A stretch of DNA of 64,000 nt from Prorocentrum cordatum (Eukaryota; Sar; Dinophyceae; Prorocentrales; Prorocentraceae), in the NCBI GenBank assembly GCA_963575745.1, contig CAUYUJ010014594.1, positions 28,501 through 92,500 on the forward strand, written 5' to 3'. The notes beneath the pieces were generated by a model that was not told the origin of the DNA, made no database searches, and saw nothing but the letters and a program-made list of their open reading frames with translations. A program made the position numbers and the translations under genes. Shown here piece after piece: positions 12,083 through 23,809 of this stretch (positions are counted from its first letter, which is position 1; the number at the start of each line of letters is the position of its first letter).

Positions 12083-12720
12083 CTAGTAGATGCCCTTGAA
12101 CGAGATGCCCTTGAACGCGGAGCCGTTCCCAGCCCCATCGGCGCCCGCGGGCACCGTCGACATGTCGGTCGCCTCCTGGCAGGGGTTGAACATGAGATGT
12201 CCGTCGCGCCCGTCAGGTGCCGGACCAGCCTCATCTGCTCGAGCGGGCTCTTCACTCTCGGGCGGCCCATGGCGCAGCTCCGCCACCTCGCGGACTCCGG
12301 GACGTCCCCGCTGTCGCTCGCCAGGGACTGGGCGAGGCCACCGCGGCGTCGATGCACCATAATGATTGCTCGTGCCAGCGGCCCTCAGCTCCCCGAGCTA
12401 CTTCTGCACAGTGATACGGGTTCGGTGCGTCCGCCACCTTCGCGCGCCTCGGCTCGAATCCCTCACCCATATACAAGATGAGCTCCGAATCGGGCAGGAC
12501 GCCGAAGCCCCCCCCCCGCGCCGCCCTGCTCGAGAACGCATATCCTCGAGCCCCGCCTGGCCCCAATCGAAGATGAGGTTCGACCTTGGACCTGGTCGAC
12601 GTCAACCCATCGAAGGTGCTGATCTCCTCATCGCATACCCCCACGGAGATGTTGCCCCCATGGCCCGCGCAGAAGGGGTCCATCTGCGGGCTGCAATTTG
12701 CGCCGCGCGTCATCTTGAGC
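12083..12720 (-). pseudogene. Unrecognised coding fragment, frame-broken
   Basis: Minus strand: an opening segment reads MDPFCAGHGGNISVGVCDEE and then STFDGLTSTRSKVEPHL, with SELILYMGEGF further on. After a frame change a second segment (12286-12083) reads DGHLMFNPCQEATDMSTV and ends ...GSAFKGISFKGIY before a stop. The composition looks protein-like and Cys are present, but no known domain was identified. Same strand and spacing as the other fragments between 11.4 and 15.8 kb. Confidence 0.4.
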
Positions 12721-12836
12721 TCCGCGCAGCCGCACCTCTGGAAGTTCTTTCGAACCTCTCCCTGAACAGCATCGACGCGGCAGGCGCGCCGCGCAGTGTC
12801 CTATCCGGCTTCCACTACATCCCAGGCCGCCTCTGT

Positions 12837-13600
12837 TCACGCGGGGCGGCACTGCGCTGCGGTTCCATGATATTCGCGTGAGTGAGAGGCTACCGAAGGA
12901 GCGCATGCCAATGACGTTATGTTGTCCGCCTGGCCCTCTCGAATCTCCTTCGGCCGTCTCTGGCGCGGGTCGCTGCTCATGAATAGGCCAGCTTGACTCC
13001 CCATAACGCTGGTGTCCCAGCGGAGCCGGCCGCCTCGTAGTCCAGGTGATCCTGGGGCCCTCCTGCCGCGTCCATCCCCACCTCCCTGCCCGGTTCGCCT
13101 CGCATGGTGTAGGGCTGGCGCGCCTGGCATCCTTGCATGCGCCTCAGATGCGCGGGGTGGCGGTGGAACTCCCCGCGGCCCCCGTGGCGCCCCAGCTTCT
13201 GGGCGTGCTGCTGCTCTTTCTCGGAGAGGCGGCAATTCTTGACCTGGGCTCTGCCCTTCAAAGACCTTGCGGGCCCTCGCCGTGCATCTCGCAGTGTGAA
13301 TCGACGAGTTGCCCTCGCATGTAGAGCGTCTAGCAGCGCGACCCTCCGCCGCCGCCCGTGCAATGTCATTCCTAATCCTGACAGCCTCATTCTGGCCCAG
13401 GCCCTGGGGGGGCCCAGGGCACACCAGCGAACGCGTTGCGAACCCCCCGCGGCATCTCCCCGGGCGCCCTCAAGCGCTCGGCCCCGCGCAGTACCCGCCA
13501 TGATCTCGCCGCCCTCGTCGCGCCTGCCGAGGAAGATGCCCTCGCTCGCCTCACCTCGGCCCCAGCTCGGAGCAATCCCTGGCCTGGATTGCATCTGACT
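12837..13600 (-). other. Arg/Gly/Pro-rich frames, coding uncertain
   Basis: GC-rich minus-strand frames of about 195-205 codons overlap each other, and neither is clearly preferred. It lies between two more convincing fragments and may be the frame-broken middle of the same ancestral gene. Confidence 0.25.
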
Positions 13601-14200
13601 GAGGGGGGCGACCTTGGAGCTCGAACGCCAATCAGAGTTGTGTTCGGGCGGGCGGGCACGTCAAAAGTTCGAGCTCGGAAACCACCGAGGGCGGTAGTTT
13701 CAAACCAAGGTTCGGAAGTTCAGGGGTTCACTTGCCCTGACAGATGTCGGACAAATTTTGGGACACTTGAATAAGCTTGGACCTTTCCAAGCAAATTCTG
13801 GATGTCAGAAAGAATTCGAACGCGCTCTGGGCGTTCGGAACGTCGTCGCCGCCGAACTTGGCCCAAACTTATTTGCGAACTTCGAAGTTTTAACGGCGTC
13901 AGAGCTGAAGTGCATAGAAGCATGTGTCTGGCATGTTTGCCAGTCGTTCTCGATATTATAGTGGGGCCGTTTGCGCCCCCTCAGCCAGATGCAAGGCTTG
14001 GATGCTGCGACCGATGGCCTTGCCGATCTTCTCTGCCCTGCATTTAGCTCGCCCCGCTCTCTCCAGGCGCGCGGCCTCCACTCTTGGCCGCGAGACACGC
14101 GAATGGAAAACCCGCGTGGCGAGCGAGCCAAGGCATGTTTGGGCCTCTGGGTCCAATCTTGAGCTGGAACTCGTCTTCGAGCGCGGCGCGCAGCGGTCGG
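13601..14200. other. No gene supported
   Basis: Lower-GC DNA containing TTCGAA/GTTCGGAA words. No domain was recognised on either strand. Confidence 0.35.
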
Positions 14201-14205
14201 GGCAA

Positions 14206-14620
14206 TTATTCGATCTGCCCCACCGCTTCCTCGATGGCGCCGCTGCTCTGATGCGAAGCCTCGGGGGGCTTCTCTTCCACCGCGCCGCGCTTCCTCCTCT
14301 GCGTTGCCGCCGAGGCGGCCGCCCAGGGCGAGGCCTTCCGGTCGCCCGTCAAACCTAATGTCAACCGAGCCCCAGGCGTGAAGGTATAACCTATCCGCCG
14401 AGTTGACGCGTTCACTCGGGGCCCGCGGACCATCGCCTCCACGACTGTGGCCACGGCGTCCTCTGGCTTCTGCGCCATCGCCAGGACAGTCGCCATGTCC
14501 ACCTCGACCTCGCAGTGAATGAAGGAGTAGCCCATGCTGAGGACAAGGGTGGTCGGCGCGCCCTCGCGCACAGCTGCTCTGCGCGCCCCCTCCTCGCTGC
14601 GCCCCCGTTGGCGCCGCTTG
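14206..14620 (-). pseudogene. Unrecognised coding fragment
   Basis: A minus-strand frame with natural composition: TTLVLSMGYSFIHCEVEVDM, ATVLAMAQKPEDAVATVVEA, IGYTFTPGARLTLGLTGDRK, then EEKPPEASHQSSGAIEEAVG. The first half looks like alternating strand and helix; the end is Glu/Ala-rich. No family was recognised. The same frame runs upstream into Arg-rich sequence with no obvious start. Confidence 0.4.
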
Positions 14621-15420
14621 CGCCCATCTCTGAGCGGCATGCACGCTGCCTCGTGGGCCCTGCTCTACGCGGGCGTCGGCTGGCAACTGTCCATCCTGAG
14701 ATCGGGCGTTCGCCGCCTCGCTCTCGTCGTCGACTGGCCCCCCGGACCCCCCGTCGGGCACGGCGTCCTGGCGCCCAGTCGAAGCTGTAGATGCCTCCGC
14801 GCTCCTGGACCCCCAAAGGCTTAGCATTCGCGCAACCAGTTTCACTCTCGATGGGACTCTCGATGGGGTTCAGGATCCGCTCCGCCATCTCCTCGTTCAC
14901 AACGCCCCCCCCCCCCGCCCCCATCAGACAAAGCCCCCTGAGTTCCCTTAGCGACGCCACTCGCAGCGACGATCGTCTCGCGCGCACTCCTCGCGACAGA
15001 CTGGCCTTCGAACGGTTGCGCGCGTCGCGCGTCTCCATCTTAATTGTCGCCACGCCGTCCGCGCATATCGTTGCCGCGTCTGCTTGTGCGAGTGGAGGCG
15101 CGCCGCCAAGACAATGGCAAAGCACTCTCGGTGCGAACGCAGGCGGGCGCGCGCCCCTTGCCGAACGCGAGCAGACCGCCACCTCTCGCCCTCCACCGTC
15201 ATGCCTTAGTCTTGGCCGCCTATCACAATCACCAGGTCATGTTCGCGCTGCTCACACTTGTCCGTGATCGTGCACTGCGGGCCCTCCTGTCTCCGTCTCG
15301 CGCGCATCTCCCAGCGTGAATGCGTGGCCCCCTTCGCCATCGCGGTCCATCCGTGGGTTTCGTCTCGCCGTTGCCTCTGCGCGTGCCGATCGACCGCGGC
15401 CGTTCGTTCGCGGTCTTGCC
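14621..15420. other. Overlapping GC-rich frames, no clear gene
   Basis: Open frames exist on both strands. The minus-strand frame holding GGVVNEEMAERILNPIESPI is the most natural. No domain was recognised and the stretch is left unassigned. Confidence 0.3.
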
Positions 15421-15800
15421 GTCCTCTAAGTCCTGGCATGTTTCCCAGCGCCCCATCAGCTCGTGACCGTTCTCGTTGCAGCACTTATACGGTCCCTGAT
15501 CGTCGCGCCCCTTTCCGCGATAATTCCAGCTGGTCTTGCCTCCGCCTGACTTGCAATACTCACCATCGCCGCAGTTGCTGTCGAACGCGATCGGGCCCCA
15601 GTCCATCGTCACCGGGCCTTATGAAGCCATAACTGCATGCTTCGGCTTCGTGTAGTTGGTGGCCTCAACTTGAACATATTTGCATGTCGTGCCACCGTCG
15701 CGTTCAGCGTCACATGTTCCCGCAATTTGTCGGCGACAATCCCCGTGCTCAAGACTGATTTCATGATGGACTCCGTGACTTCAGCGTCCTAGATACGACG
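15421..15800 (-). pseudogene. Cys-rich coding fragment, unassigned
   Basis: The minus strand reads EVTESIMKSVLSTGIVADKL and HVTLNATVARHANMFK. After a frame change or intron it reads MDWGPIAFDSNCGDGEYCKS, KTSWNYRGKGRDDQGPYKCC and NENGHELMGRWETCQDLEDG. The second part has five Cys within about 40 residues and could be a small disulfide-bonded domain. No family was recognised. It is the most upstream of the same-strand fragments that continue to 11.4 kb. Confidence 0.4.
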
Positions 15801-17630
15801 CCTTTGATCGGGCCGCTCCCCCGCAAAGTCGGAAACCAGATCGCGCTTAGCATGCCTTGATTTTCTCCGGGTGGAGCGCTTTTCGCGATGCCCTGAGCCA
15901 GCATCCTTGAATGTCATTGGCGCTGGCTCGGTGGGCGTCCTCATTTACTCGCGCTCGTACCCCTCAGCGTTCACATTGGATGCTTTTTTCAAGGGCCCAG
16001 CCATGTGATGATCGACCGCCACGCAATAGCCCGAAGGGACGAAGCTCCAGTTCTCCCTTGTGATGCCGTCCTCGTACTTGGAATTATCGTCGATATCTCC
16101 ACTGAATCTTTCCTAGTTGCCCAGCATTTTCGTGTACCTTCGCTGTCGGCCGAGCTTTATTTTCAGGTCGTTGTTCGACGGGTTGTGTTTGAGTCTATGA
16201 TGTGCCCGTCTTATGCTGAGGCTCTATCTGGGTCCTCTGCAGAACGACCACCTGATCCAATGCAACTGGTCTCTGCAATAACTCACCTGGGGTCACCATG
16301 GCGGGCCGCTGGCCTAGAAAGGCTCGAAACTTTCTCTGTCGGGTTTGCGCGAGGTTGCCTGGCCGCGGGGGACCAGGCTCCGCTGCCATGCGGAAGGCGG
16401 TACCCCCTCGAAAATGTGTTGTACTTAAGCCAAGCATCACAACCACATCAATTCTGGCACGTGGAGCACCTGCACAAGAGCCCCCACGGTCGCCGCAATA
16501 TACGGCGCGTTTTGCTCCGACTCGGGCTGGCATTGAGACCCCTCTTTCGCTCAAAGCTAAGGTGAATGCACACCTCAGGTTGTTCAACATGGTTTGCATC
16601 TCGGACCCATCAGTGGGAAACTGTTACACCAATGTGGTCCCGATGTGGCTTCGTATATCTGGGCATGTCCATTGAACAGCACTCATGTGCAAAGAGGTGG
16701 ATGCATCATTACATATCAGTACCTCCTGCCCATCAAGGATTATTGGGGAAATAGCGAGCGCAATGAAAGATATGAAGTTCACGAATGCTGCACATTTGGC
16801 AAGGATCCATTGCTCACAACACACACTGCACGCCAACAATGCTGGCATACGCCTCGCCGTGAAATCAAAAGCTGGTCATAGAGAGGGTGACTCAGAAGCG
16901 GACGCTCGTTGCGAGCGCCGACTGACACCTTTCGGCAGGGAGGGGGGTGCAGGGAGATGGAGTGACAAACGAGAAAAGAGGGAGGACCAGGAACATGGAA
17001 TGGCAGAGGGGCGAAGGGGGAAAACTAGGTGCGCGCGCCACGTCTGACATCCTACTCGTCTCACCTATAGATTCTCCTTGCGCTGTTGCTGTTTCTGTCC
17101 GCCGATTGGTGTCCTAGTGGGCACCTGGATCCCACGTGACCCCATCGTGGGATGCGCAAACAGAAAAAGGTGAGCGCGAGGTGGCGGATAAGCATGAGGA
17201 TGAGCTGGACAAAAAAAAAATGTGGGGAAGGAGGCGGAGGAGGAGCAGCAGCAGGAGCAGCAGGAGCAGCAGCAGCAACAGCCTGCTGGAGTAAAAGGAG
17301 TGGAAGGAGCGGGAGGAACATGAGGACCAGGGGAAGGCAGAAGAGGGAAAGCTGGGGGCGACAACGAAGAGGAAACAATCGGGTTCACAAGTGTGGTCCG
17401 CGTTGGGGCGAGATCGCCATTCTGAACGACGTGAAAGAAAGGTGTCGTTTCTGAAATGAGGCTAGCGCTGCTGAAGGAACACCATGTTGCAGAACCAAAG
17501 ACGCTCCGAGTGCACAAGCACATTGCACAAAACAAAATGGAGGAATTCTGCGTGCCTGAAAAAAATATGCGGGAGAAGCGTCGCCCAGCTCGGTGATAAT
17601 CCACGGAGGGTGCTCAAACTGAGTAATCCC
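15801..17630. other. No gene supported
   Basis: Mostly unique DNA. A plus-strand frame at 16005-16565 is open for 186 codons but has no recognisable domain, and its minus-strand shadow is also open. A GGAGCAGCA purine/AGC stretch lies at 17228-17282. Confidence 0.4.
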
Positions 17631-17635
17631 AACAG

Positions 17636-17720
17636 TCCTTTAGGCGTAGGTGGCTGAGAGAATGTGGTCTTCCAACCTTCCTCTTCCCCTTAGGGGAAAG
17701 GTCTGCCCTACCTCGAGCTG
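17636..17720 (+). repeat. Hairpin-bearing repeat, copy 1
   Basis: Contains TTTAGGCGTAGGTGGCTGAGAG, then CTTCCTCTTCCCCTTAGGGG, whose CCCCTTAGGGG can form a tight hairpin. A related block at 53285-53360 has TTTGGGCGTGAGTGGTTTAG, then CCTTCCCCTTCGGGGAGGGG with a TTCG loop. The paired layout suggests a dispersed repeat with an RNA-like terminal hairpin. Confidence 0.5.
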
Positions 17721-18715
17721 GGAAGAACGGAAGGGTGGGACCGGCACCGCTGTTCGACATGACAATTAAGCGAATGCGTCTGAATCCTCACTTCCCTGTG
17801 GACGGCACCGTAGTTCTTGCGAATGATCATGTGCTGGATAGCCTCGCGGTCGGCTCTCAAAGCGGGGAACCAGGGAGGGCGACATAGAACTAGAATGAGC
17901 ACATCTTCAGCGCGCTGTGACCAACGACCCGAAGAAACGTGACCCTGCGACCAAGCGGCCCCGGACCCCAAGAAGCCTCCCATCACGTCCAAGACATGCC
18001 CCCCAAGAGACTCTCGTGGAATCCACCACCCCCGAGTACATCCACTGAGTCCAAGATCGGCGTGCGAGCCCCTCCCTGGGGGGGCTCGCCGTGACTCGCT
18101 CTCTGCGGGTTAAATTCCGCGGCCCCCCTGCGGGAACGGAACGTGAGCAGTGCGGCCAGAGTTGTGCCAGACTCGACAGGTTGAATGATGAATTTATGAT
18201 GTGCAGTCGTTTTTTGATTGAAGAGAGTACGCGAGAGGGCACAAGACCCTTCCGAGGGCCAGTGCCCCGGAAATGCAGAGGACACGGATCGGGAAGCACA
18301 AGACACAAGGGCACCCTTGATCTGGAAGGGCCGACAGACCTTATGATCAAACTCGACTGCAGTGGAGGACAATGAATTTCCATGGAGGATGCATAAGCAG
18401 TTCGCGAAACTTAGGCTTCACAGTGGCACGAATCGTCCGCAGGGTGCATGCGACGTGGAAGACCAGAAGGAGAGGGAAAGATAAGAGAGGACGACAATAA
18501 TGAAGAGAAAGAGACAGGAATATGTAGGAAAGGATAAGGAGGGGGAGAGGGAGAAGGAAGATGAGAAACAGAAAAAGGAGGTTGACATGGAGGAGGATGG
18601 GAAGGAGCTGGAGAACGAGTTTCAACTCGAAGGAATATGATGCAAACATGCTGAGAAGAGTAACAATATGGTGTGCCACACTGACCTTCCTAAGGGATGG
18701 GGGCTTTGAACCGCC
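17721..18715. other. No gene supported
   Basis: Unique-looking DNA with one purine-rich stretch (18470-18620). The short frames at 18091-18375 are not assignable. Confidence 0.35.
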
Positions 18716-18727
18716 CTAAACAGGGCG

Positions 18728-18823
18728 CCTCCTCCTCCTCCTCCTCGTCCTCCTCCTCCTCTTCCTCCCCCTCCTCCTCCTCCTCCTCCTCCTCCTCCTC
18801 ATCCTCCTCATCCTCCTCCTCGA
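18728..18823. repeat. (CCT)n microsatellite
   Basis: CTC/CCT trinucleotide array with TCT and CAT interruptions, giving poly-Ser or Arg-rich translations. A shorter CTC array lies at 19150-19190. Confidence 0.9.
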
Positions 18824-19689
18824 GGCCTCGCGAGGTCCGGCCATCTTCATGCTGTACGGCAGGTAGGCCCAGCGGAACATCGGATACTTCTCCTTCGTTT
18901 CCTTAGCACCAACAAATATGTTCGAGGACGGCCAAACACTGAAGAGGCGGGGGTAGAGACAGCAATGACGACGATGAGCATGACCGAGAGCCGAGGGAAT
19001 ACTCGAATCCTCACTCTCCATCAAAAGAGCGCATGCGGGATTTCAGAGAGCGGACCTTCTCTAACGCATTGGACAGTAGGACGTTAAGGGGGCATCCGGG
19101 ATGCGCGAACGCTTCTCACAGGGTCTCGATACTGTACCTGACATCCCTGTTCCTTCTCCTCCTCCTCCTCCTCCTCTTCTTCCTCCTCCCCCTCATTCTA
19201 CCATGCTCCTTACCCACGCAGCCTCCATAATCCCAGGAGACCAGCAGTGCGGACGGTTGTCTCGAGTGCAATTCCATCTCTACACCCCTGCCTCCTCTAG
19301 GCAACACTGCTCCTGATCAACGAACGCTCCCCTCCGGCTAGAACGGCCGCCGACCAAGGCCCATCACCGTTGTCAAGAGCTGCTGCAAAATACACGTGGC
19401 GGTGAACAGTGGACCGTGCACGGGCACCCTATCGTCATGATGTATACTTCTTGCCCAGAATGATGCGGATGGCGGCGTATGTTCCGCCGCGCGTTGGCCC
19501 ACCACCCCTGTCAAAAACACTGCGCAATGACCAGGGTGCACACGCCAAACGCCACAAGAACAACCGAGACGTTGCATAGATTTTAAACGGAATATTGAGG
19601 CGTCGACAGATCTACAATGATAAGGGGGCCATTTCACCAGAACAAATCCGCCGACCTGCCGACATGTATGAGACATTTTTTCCGTTTGG

Positions 19690-19728
<39 letters not shown>

Positions 19729-19835
19729 CCCCTCATTTTCCCGGGCCCTCCTCCTCTATCGACCCAGCCAAATGGAAATCACACAACGTCGTAAATGATT
19801 CGAAGGGAAACCCTTTCCCTTGATCACTTCTCTGC
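18824..19835. other. No gene supported; small simple repeats
   Basis: Contains a CTC run near 19152-19190 and a CGTCGCCGTCGC run at 19691-19725. No coding domain was recognised. Confidence 0.4.
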
Positions 19836-20395
19836 CGGGGCGAGGGGTCCCAATGAGGGTCCCGGGGGGGGTCCCGGGGGAGAGAGCCAGGGGGGGGGTC
19901 GGGAAGGGAGTCCCCAGGGTCCTGACGCCCCCAGGGGCCTAAGGCGCGACGCTCTAAGACGGCCCAAGAAGCCCGTAAGACCGCTCCAAGACGGACTAAG
20001 GGGCCTCCAAGAAAACCCCACCAAAGCACAAGAGAGCCCCAAGACGGCCCCAGAGGCCTCCAAGACGGACAGAGAGAGCCCCAGGAAGGAAGCCGAACGG
20101 CATTTCGAGCCCTCGGCCCAAAGAGTCGTCCAGGCTGCCCCAAGCGGCCCCCAAGAGCCCCGCAAGAGGGTCCAAGAGGCCCCCAAAAGGCGCCAAGAGA
20201 GCCCCAAGAGGCATCCAAGATCCCCCAGGAAGACCCCACAGGAGCCCCCCGAGAACCTCCGAAGAGACACCAAGAAGCATCCATGAGGACTCTCACCCAC
20301 AACCGCAACAGCGCCGCATGACCCACGAACGCGCACGCAAACGCCAACGATGGCACAATACCGGCCGGCGGAATGGGCGAAGCGATTCAATAACT
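19836..20395 (+). mobile_element. CCAAGAGG-type non-coding element, copy A
   Basis: Most of the sequence is built from degenerate 12-15 bp units such as GGCCCCAAGAGG and CCCCCAAGACG. Internal landmark: ATTTCGAGCCCTCGGCCCAA near 20101-20120. Right end: CCACGAACGCGCACGCAAAC, ACGATGGCACAATA, then GGCCGGCGGAATGGGCGAAG and CGATTCAATAA. The same end occurs at 24465-24520 and 32575-32615, with shared internal landmarks, so this is a repeated element rather than random simple sequence. No protein is encoded; open frames are Arg/Pro/Glu-rich artefacts. Mobility is inferred from dispersed copies with shared ends. Confidence 0.65.
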
Positions 20396-20925
20396 AACTG
20401 ACCTGATTTCGCACATCGCGCCCCGCGATGCGCGATCATCTTTTTAGCCCTCGCGCCCTCGTCAAGCCCCCTTGAAGAAGGGCAGCCTCTCTGGCCCTTG
20501 CCGCGACGTGCGAAGCGTGATTATCTTCGAGCCCCTGGGGGGGACTCAGAGTAAGAAGAGGAGATGGACCACCAGGGGTAGGAGCACGGAGGCCGAGAAG
20601 GTGCGATCCTCCTTCAGCGCCTCGTAAGTTTTGATCCTGACCACGCCATCGATATCGCCAGGCTGAGTTGGTCCACACGTCGGGTGCACCAGAAGGATGG
20701 AGTCCTTCATGCTAGGGGCAATAAAAAATATGAGAAATGCAATGACGGGAGTAAAGGAGGGGAGAGGAAACGAGAACGACAAAGGGATCGAGGAAGGAAA
20801 GTGAAATATGGAGAAGGAAGCACGAGAAGAGGACGAGGAATGGGGAAAAGACCCGTCCCCCCTACTCCTCATTCTTGTCCTCATCTTCCCGCTCCCATCG
20901 TCCTTCATCCTTCTCGTCCTGCTCC
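20396..20925. other. No gene supported
   Basis: Includes a purine-rich plus strand at 20750-20850. No repeat family or domain was recognised. Confidence 0.4.
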
Positions 20926-20929
20926 TGCT

Positions 20930-21006
20930 CATCCTTCTTATTCTCCTCCTCCTCCTCCTCCTTCTCCTCCTCCTCGCTGAACGGCAAAGCGAAGACGACG
21001 ACAATA

Positions 21007-21062
<56 letters not shown>
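20930..21062. repeat. CTC array plus (GAC)n microsatellite
   Basis: A CTCCTC run at 20942-20976 is followed by a GACGACGAC array at 20993-21062. Both give low-complexity open frames. Confidence 0.93.
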
Positions 21063-21650
21063 CCCCAGAACCCACCGAAATCGCTGGACCCCTGGATATC
21101 CCTCCAGACCCTCACAGGGAACTCTTGGAATACCCCCCCACTCCAGGAACCTCGCAGGACCCTTCCCCACCCCACACCCTCGATACCTCTTGAAGCCTCT
21201 CGGACACACCCGTAACCTCTATAGACCCTACTCCTCTGGACCTCTCCCCGAGACCACTCCCCAACCCTACAGAAAAACCCTCGTACACCCCCCGAACCTC
21301 CCCGGAAACAGTCGCGACAGGAATGCGACGGACGAATGACGAAGGACGCCTGAAGACGAGGCAGGGGACCTGCAGATGACGGGCGAATGAAAGGTCGACT
21401 GACGACGACGCGAGCCCCTGCAGCTCACTGGGCACTCCACCGGGCTAAATGGCACGCCATGCTCGCTATATCCGAACCGGACCAAACTGGAAACAAGAAT
21501 ACGCCGAAGTGTGCCGAACGGGCAATGCGTTTAACAGCACCAAACCGAATCGAACTGGAAGGCATGCGACATCGAACCGAACCGAATCGAAGGCGCGTTG
21601 GACTTTAACCTAACCGGCACGAGCTGGAACCTCTCCGCATAAGCACCAGC
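21063..21650. other. Degenerate short-period DNA, no gene
   Basis: 21063-21330 has irregular CCTCGGACCC / CCCTCG words. 21470-21600 has repeated AACCGAATCGAACTGGAA words. No gene is supported. Confidence 0.4.
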
Positions 21651-21653
21651 CCG

Positions 21654-21684
21654 AACCCCAACCCTAACCCTAACCTAACCCTGC
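21654..21684 (+). repeat. Telomere-like CCCTAA run
   Basis: CCCCAACCCTAACCCTAACC then TAACCCTG: about four degenerate CCCTAA units, with looser CCCTAACC words to 21712. Too short for a chromosome end, so at most an interstitial relic. Confidence 0.5.
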
Positions 21685-21712
21685 AAAGCCTGTGCCTTGA
21701 CCCTAACCTGGG

Positions 21713-22255
21713 CACGAAACCCAACCTTAAACGCCAACTCTAAACTTAACACCGTGATGGACACCGACAGCGGCCGCTGCTGGGCAGAGGACTCGTTGCA
21801 TCGAACTGTAAGTGCGCAGCGACACCCACAGGGTACAAAACTGTGGCTGGCGCTCTTCCCCCCACACACATCGGCCTTCGAGGCACCGGAAAGCATCGCC
21901 CCACACGCCAGCCAGCGCGCCCCCTCCGCCCCGACACCTTTACTTCGGCACGGCGCCACCACCCTACTACCCCGCGAGCCCCCTTCGCGAACCCCCACCC
22001 ACCAGCCAGAGCGCCCCCTCCGTCCGCCCCGACCCCGTATATTTCGGCACGGCACCAGAAAACCGGAAAGCTGCCTCCGCCCGGCCAAGGCCACGAAGGC
22101 GCGGGCTGGCTCGTTGGCCCGCTGACACGGCGGGCTGGGCGAGAGGGGGGGGATAGCAACGGGGGGGGGGTAGCGAGCCAGCTCGCGCAATTAGCTGATT
22201 TTCCTGGCGCCTCCTGGCGCCAAAGGCGTCCGTGCGTCGAGGAATTAGCCCTCGG
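21713..22255. other. No gene supported
   Basis: GC-rich DNA with GGGGGGG and CCCC runs. Two to three overlapping frames per strand, none convincing. Confidence 0.35.
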
Positions 22256-22260
22256 CGGGG

Positions 22261-22305
22261 CCTCCTCTTCCTCCTCCTCCTCCTCCTCCTCCTCCTCCTC
22301 CTCCT
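22261..22305. repeat. (CCT)n microsatellite
   Basis: Clean CCTCCTCCT run of about 14 units. Confidence 0.95.
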
Positions 22306-22548
22306 TTGCTGCTACTCTTTCTGTTGCTTTTGCTCCCCCCTCCTCGTCGTTCATGCCGTTTGCCATCATCCGTAGAGCAGTGGCTCCCCAAGCTCTCCGA
22401 GCTCTGGCGCATGTGATTTAAAAAATGTTTCGCGCCCCGCGAGGTCCATTCATCTGCCCCAGGGGGTCTCATTTATCAGAAGCTGACATTATGAGGTTTA
22501 AGATGTAGGGTGTAAGCCATGTGATGTAAACTATGCTGTGTAACTCGC

Positions 22549-22592
22549 CGGCATGGCGGGCCAGAGGCTTGCTAAGATCTCCAATCACTGAT
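22549..22592 (+). repeat. Shared terminal motif (GCTAAGATCTCC), copy 1
   Basis: CGCCGGCATGGCGGGCCAGA then GGCTTGCTAAGATCTCC. A closely similar block occurs at 29952-29982 (CGCCGGCCCAACGGGCCAGA, GGCGTGCTAAGATCTCC). Both follow short-repeat DNA, as expected for the conserved end of a dispersed element. Confidence 0.55.
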
Positions 22593-22671
22593 ATGAATAC
22601 CTAGACGACCACCCTTCGGGTGATAAGGAGGTTATGGGGGGGAAGAGGGGGCGGAACCAACATCTGACTCA

Positions 22672-23640
22672 ATCGATCTCACTATCGATCTCACTCAAGG
22701 GGACACCACGGGACACCACGAGACACAACGGGACGCCACGGAACACTTGTCGATCTCACTATCGATCTCACTATCGGTCTCACTCAACGGGCCACCACGG
22801 GCCACCACGGGCCACAACGGGACACCGCGGAACACCTCTCGGTCTCATTATCGATCTCACTATCGATCTCACTCAACGGGTCACCATAGGACACCACGTG
22901 ACACCTGCACCATGGGACACCACGGGACACCTGTCGATCTCACTATCGATCTCACTATCGATCTCACTATTTTCGGACACCACGGGACACCTCGGGGCAC
23001 CACAACGATCTCAGTATCCATCTCACTATCGATCTCATCATCGATCTCACTATCGATCTCACTCAACAAGACACCACGGGACACCACGGGACACAACGGG
23101 ACGCCACGGAACACTTGTCGACCTCACTATCGATCTCACTATCGGTCTCACTCAACGGGCCACCACGGGCCACCACGGGCCACCACTGGACACCGCGGAA
23201 CACCTCTCGGTCTCATTATCGATCTCACTATCGATCTCACTCAACGGGACACCATAGGACACCACGTGACACCTGCACCATGGGACACCACGGGACACCT
23301 GTCGATCTCACTATCGATCTCACTATCGATCTCACTATCGATCTCACTTTTTTCGGACACCACGGGACACCTCGGGGCACCACAACGATCTCAATATCGA
23401 TCTCACTATCGATCTCATTATCGATCTCACTATCGATCGCACTATCGATCTCACTCAACAGGACACCATGGGACACCACGGGACACCACGGGACACCACG
23501 GGACACCGCGGGATACCTCAAGCCATCGCCAGACGGGCGGGCGGGGGAGAATTATTTGTCTTGACTTCACCCTAGCAACGGCGGACACCACGGGACACCA
23601 CGGGACACCACGGGACACCGCGGGACACCCCAAGCCACCG
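22672..23640. repeat. Higher-order satellite of ATCGATCTCACT and GGGACACCAC
   Basis: Two short units alternate: runs of ATCGATCTCACT (12 bp) and runs of GGGACACCAC (10 bp). The pattern repeats as a larger unit: the word ACACAACGGGACGCCACGGA occurs at 22723 and 23091, a 368-bp period, with the landmarks CTGCACCATGGGACACC and TTTTCGGACACCACGGG in both copies. The second copy trails into pure GGGACACCAC units, then a repeated ACGGGCGGG-GGAGAAT...CTTGACTT...CCCTAGCAACGGC spacer at 23534 and 23646. Translation in any frame is repeat-derived. Confidence 0.93.
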
Positions 23641-23809
23641 CTGGACGGGCGGGAGGGGGAGAATCATTTGGCTTGACTTGGCCCTAGCAACGGCGGGTTC
23701 ATTCCTCTCGCGCGCCCACGCAGCTTCGCCTCGCCCGCACGCACTACACGAACAAAACGAAACGATTTCCCGGTTGGGGGTCTCCGTTCCACTGCGATCT
23801 CACCCCCCA

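Noticed and set aside
16005-16565. 186-codon plus-strand frame as a gene
   Set aside because: The opposite strand is open over the same stretch, no domain or repeat conservation is visible, and composition does not favour either frame.
21654-21712. Chromosome end
   Set aside because: Only about four irregular CCCTAA units, with ordinary sequence on both sides.
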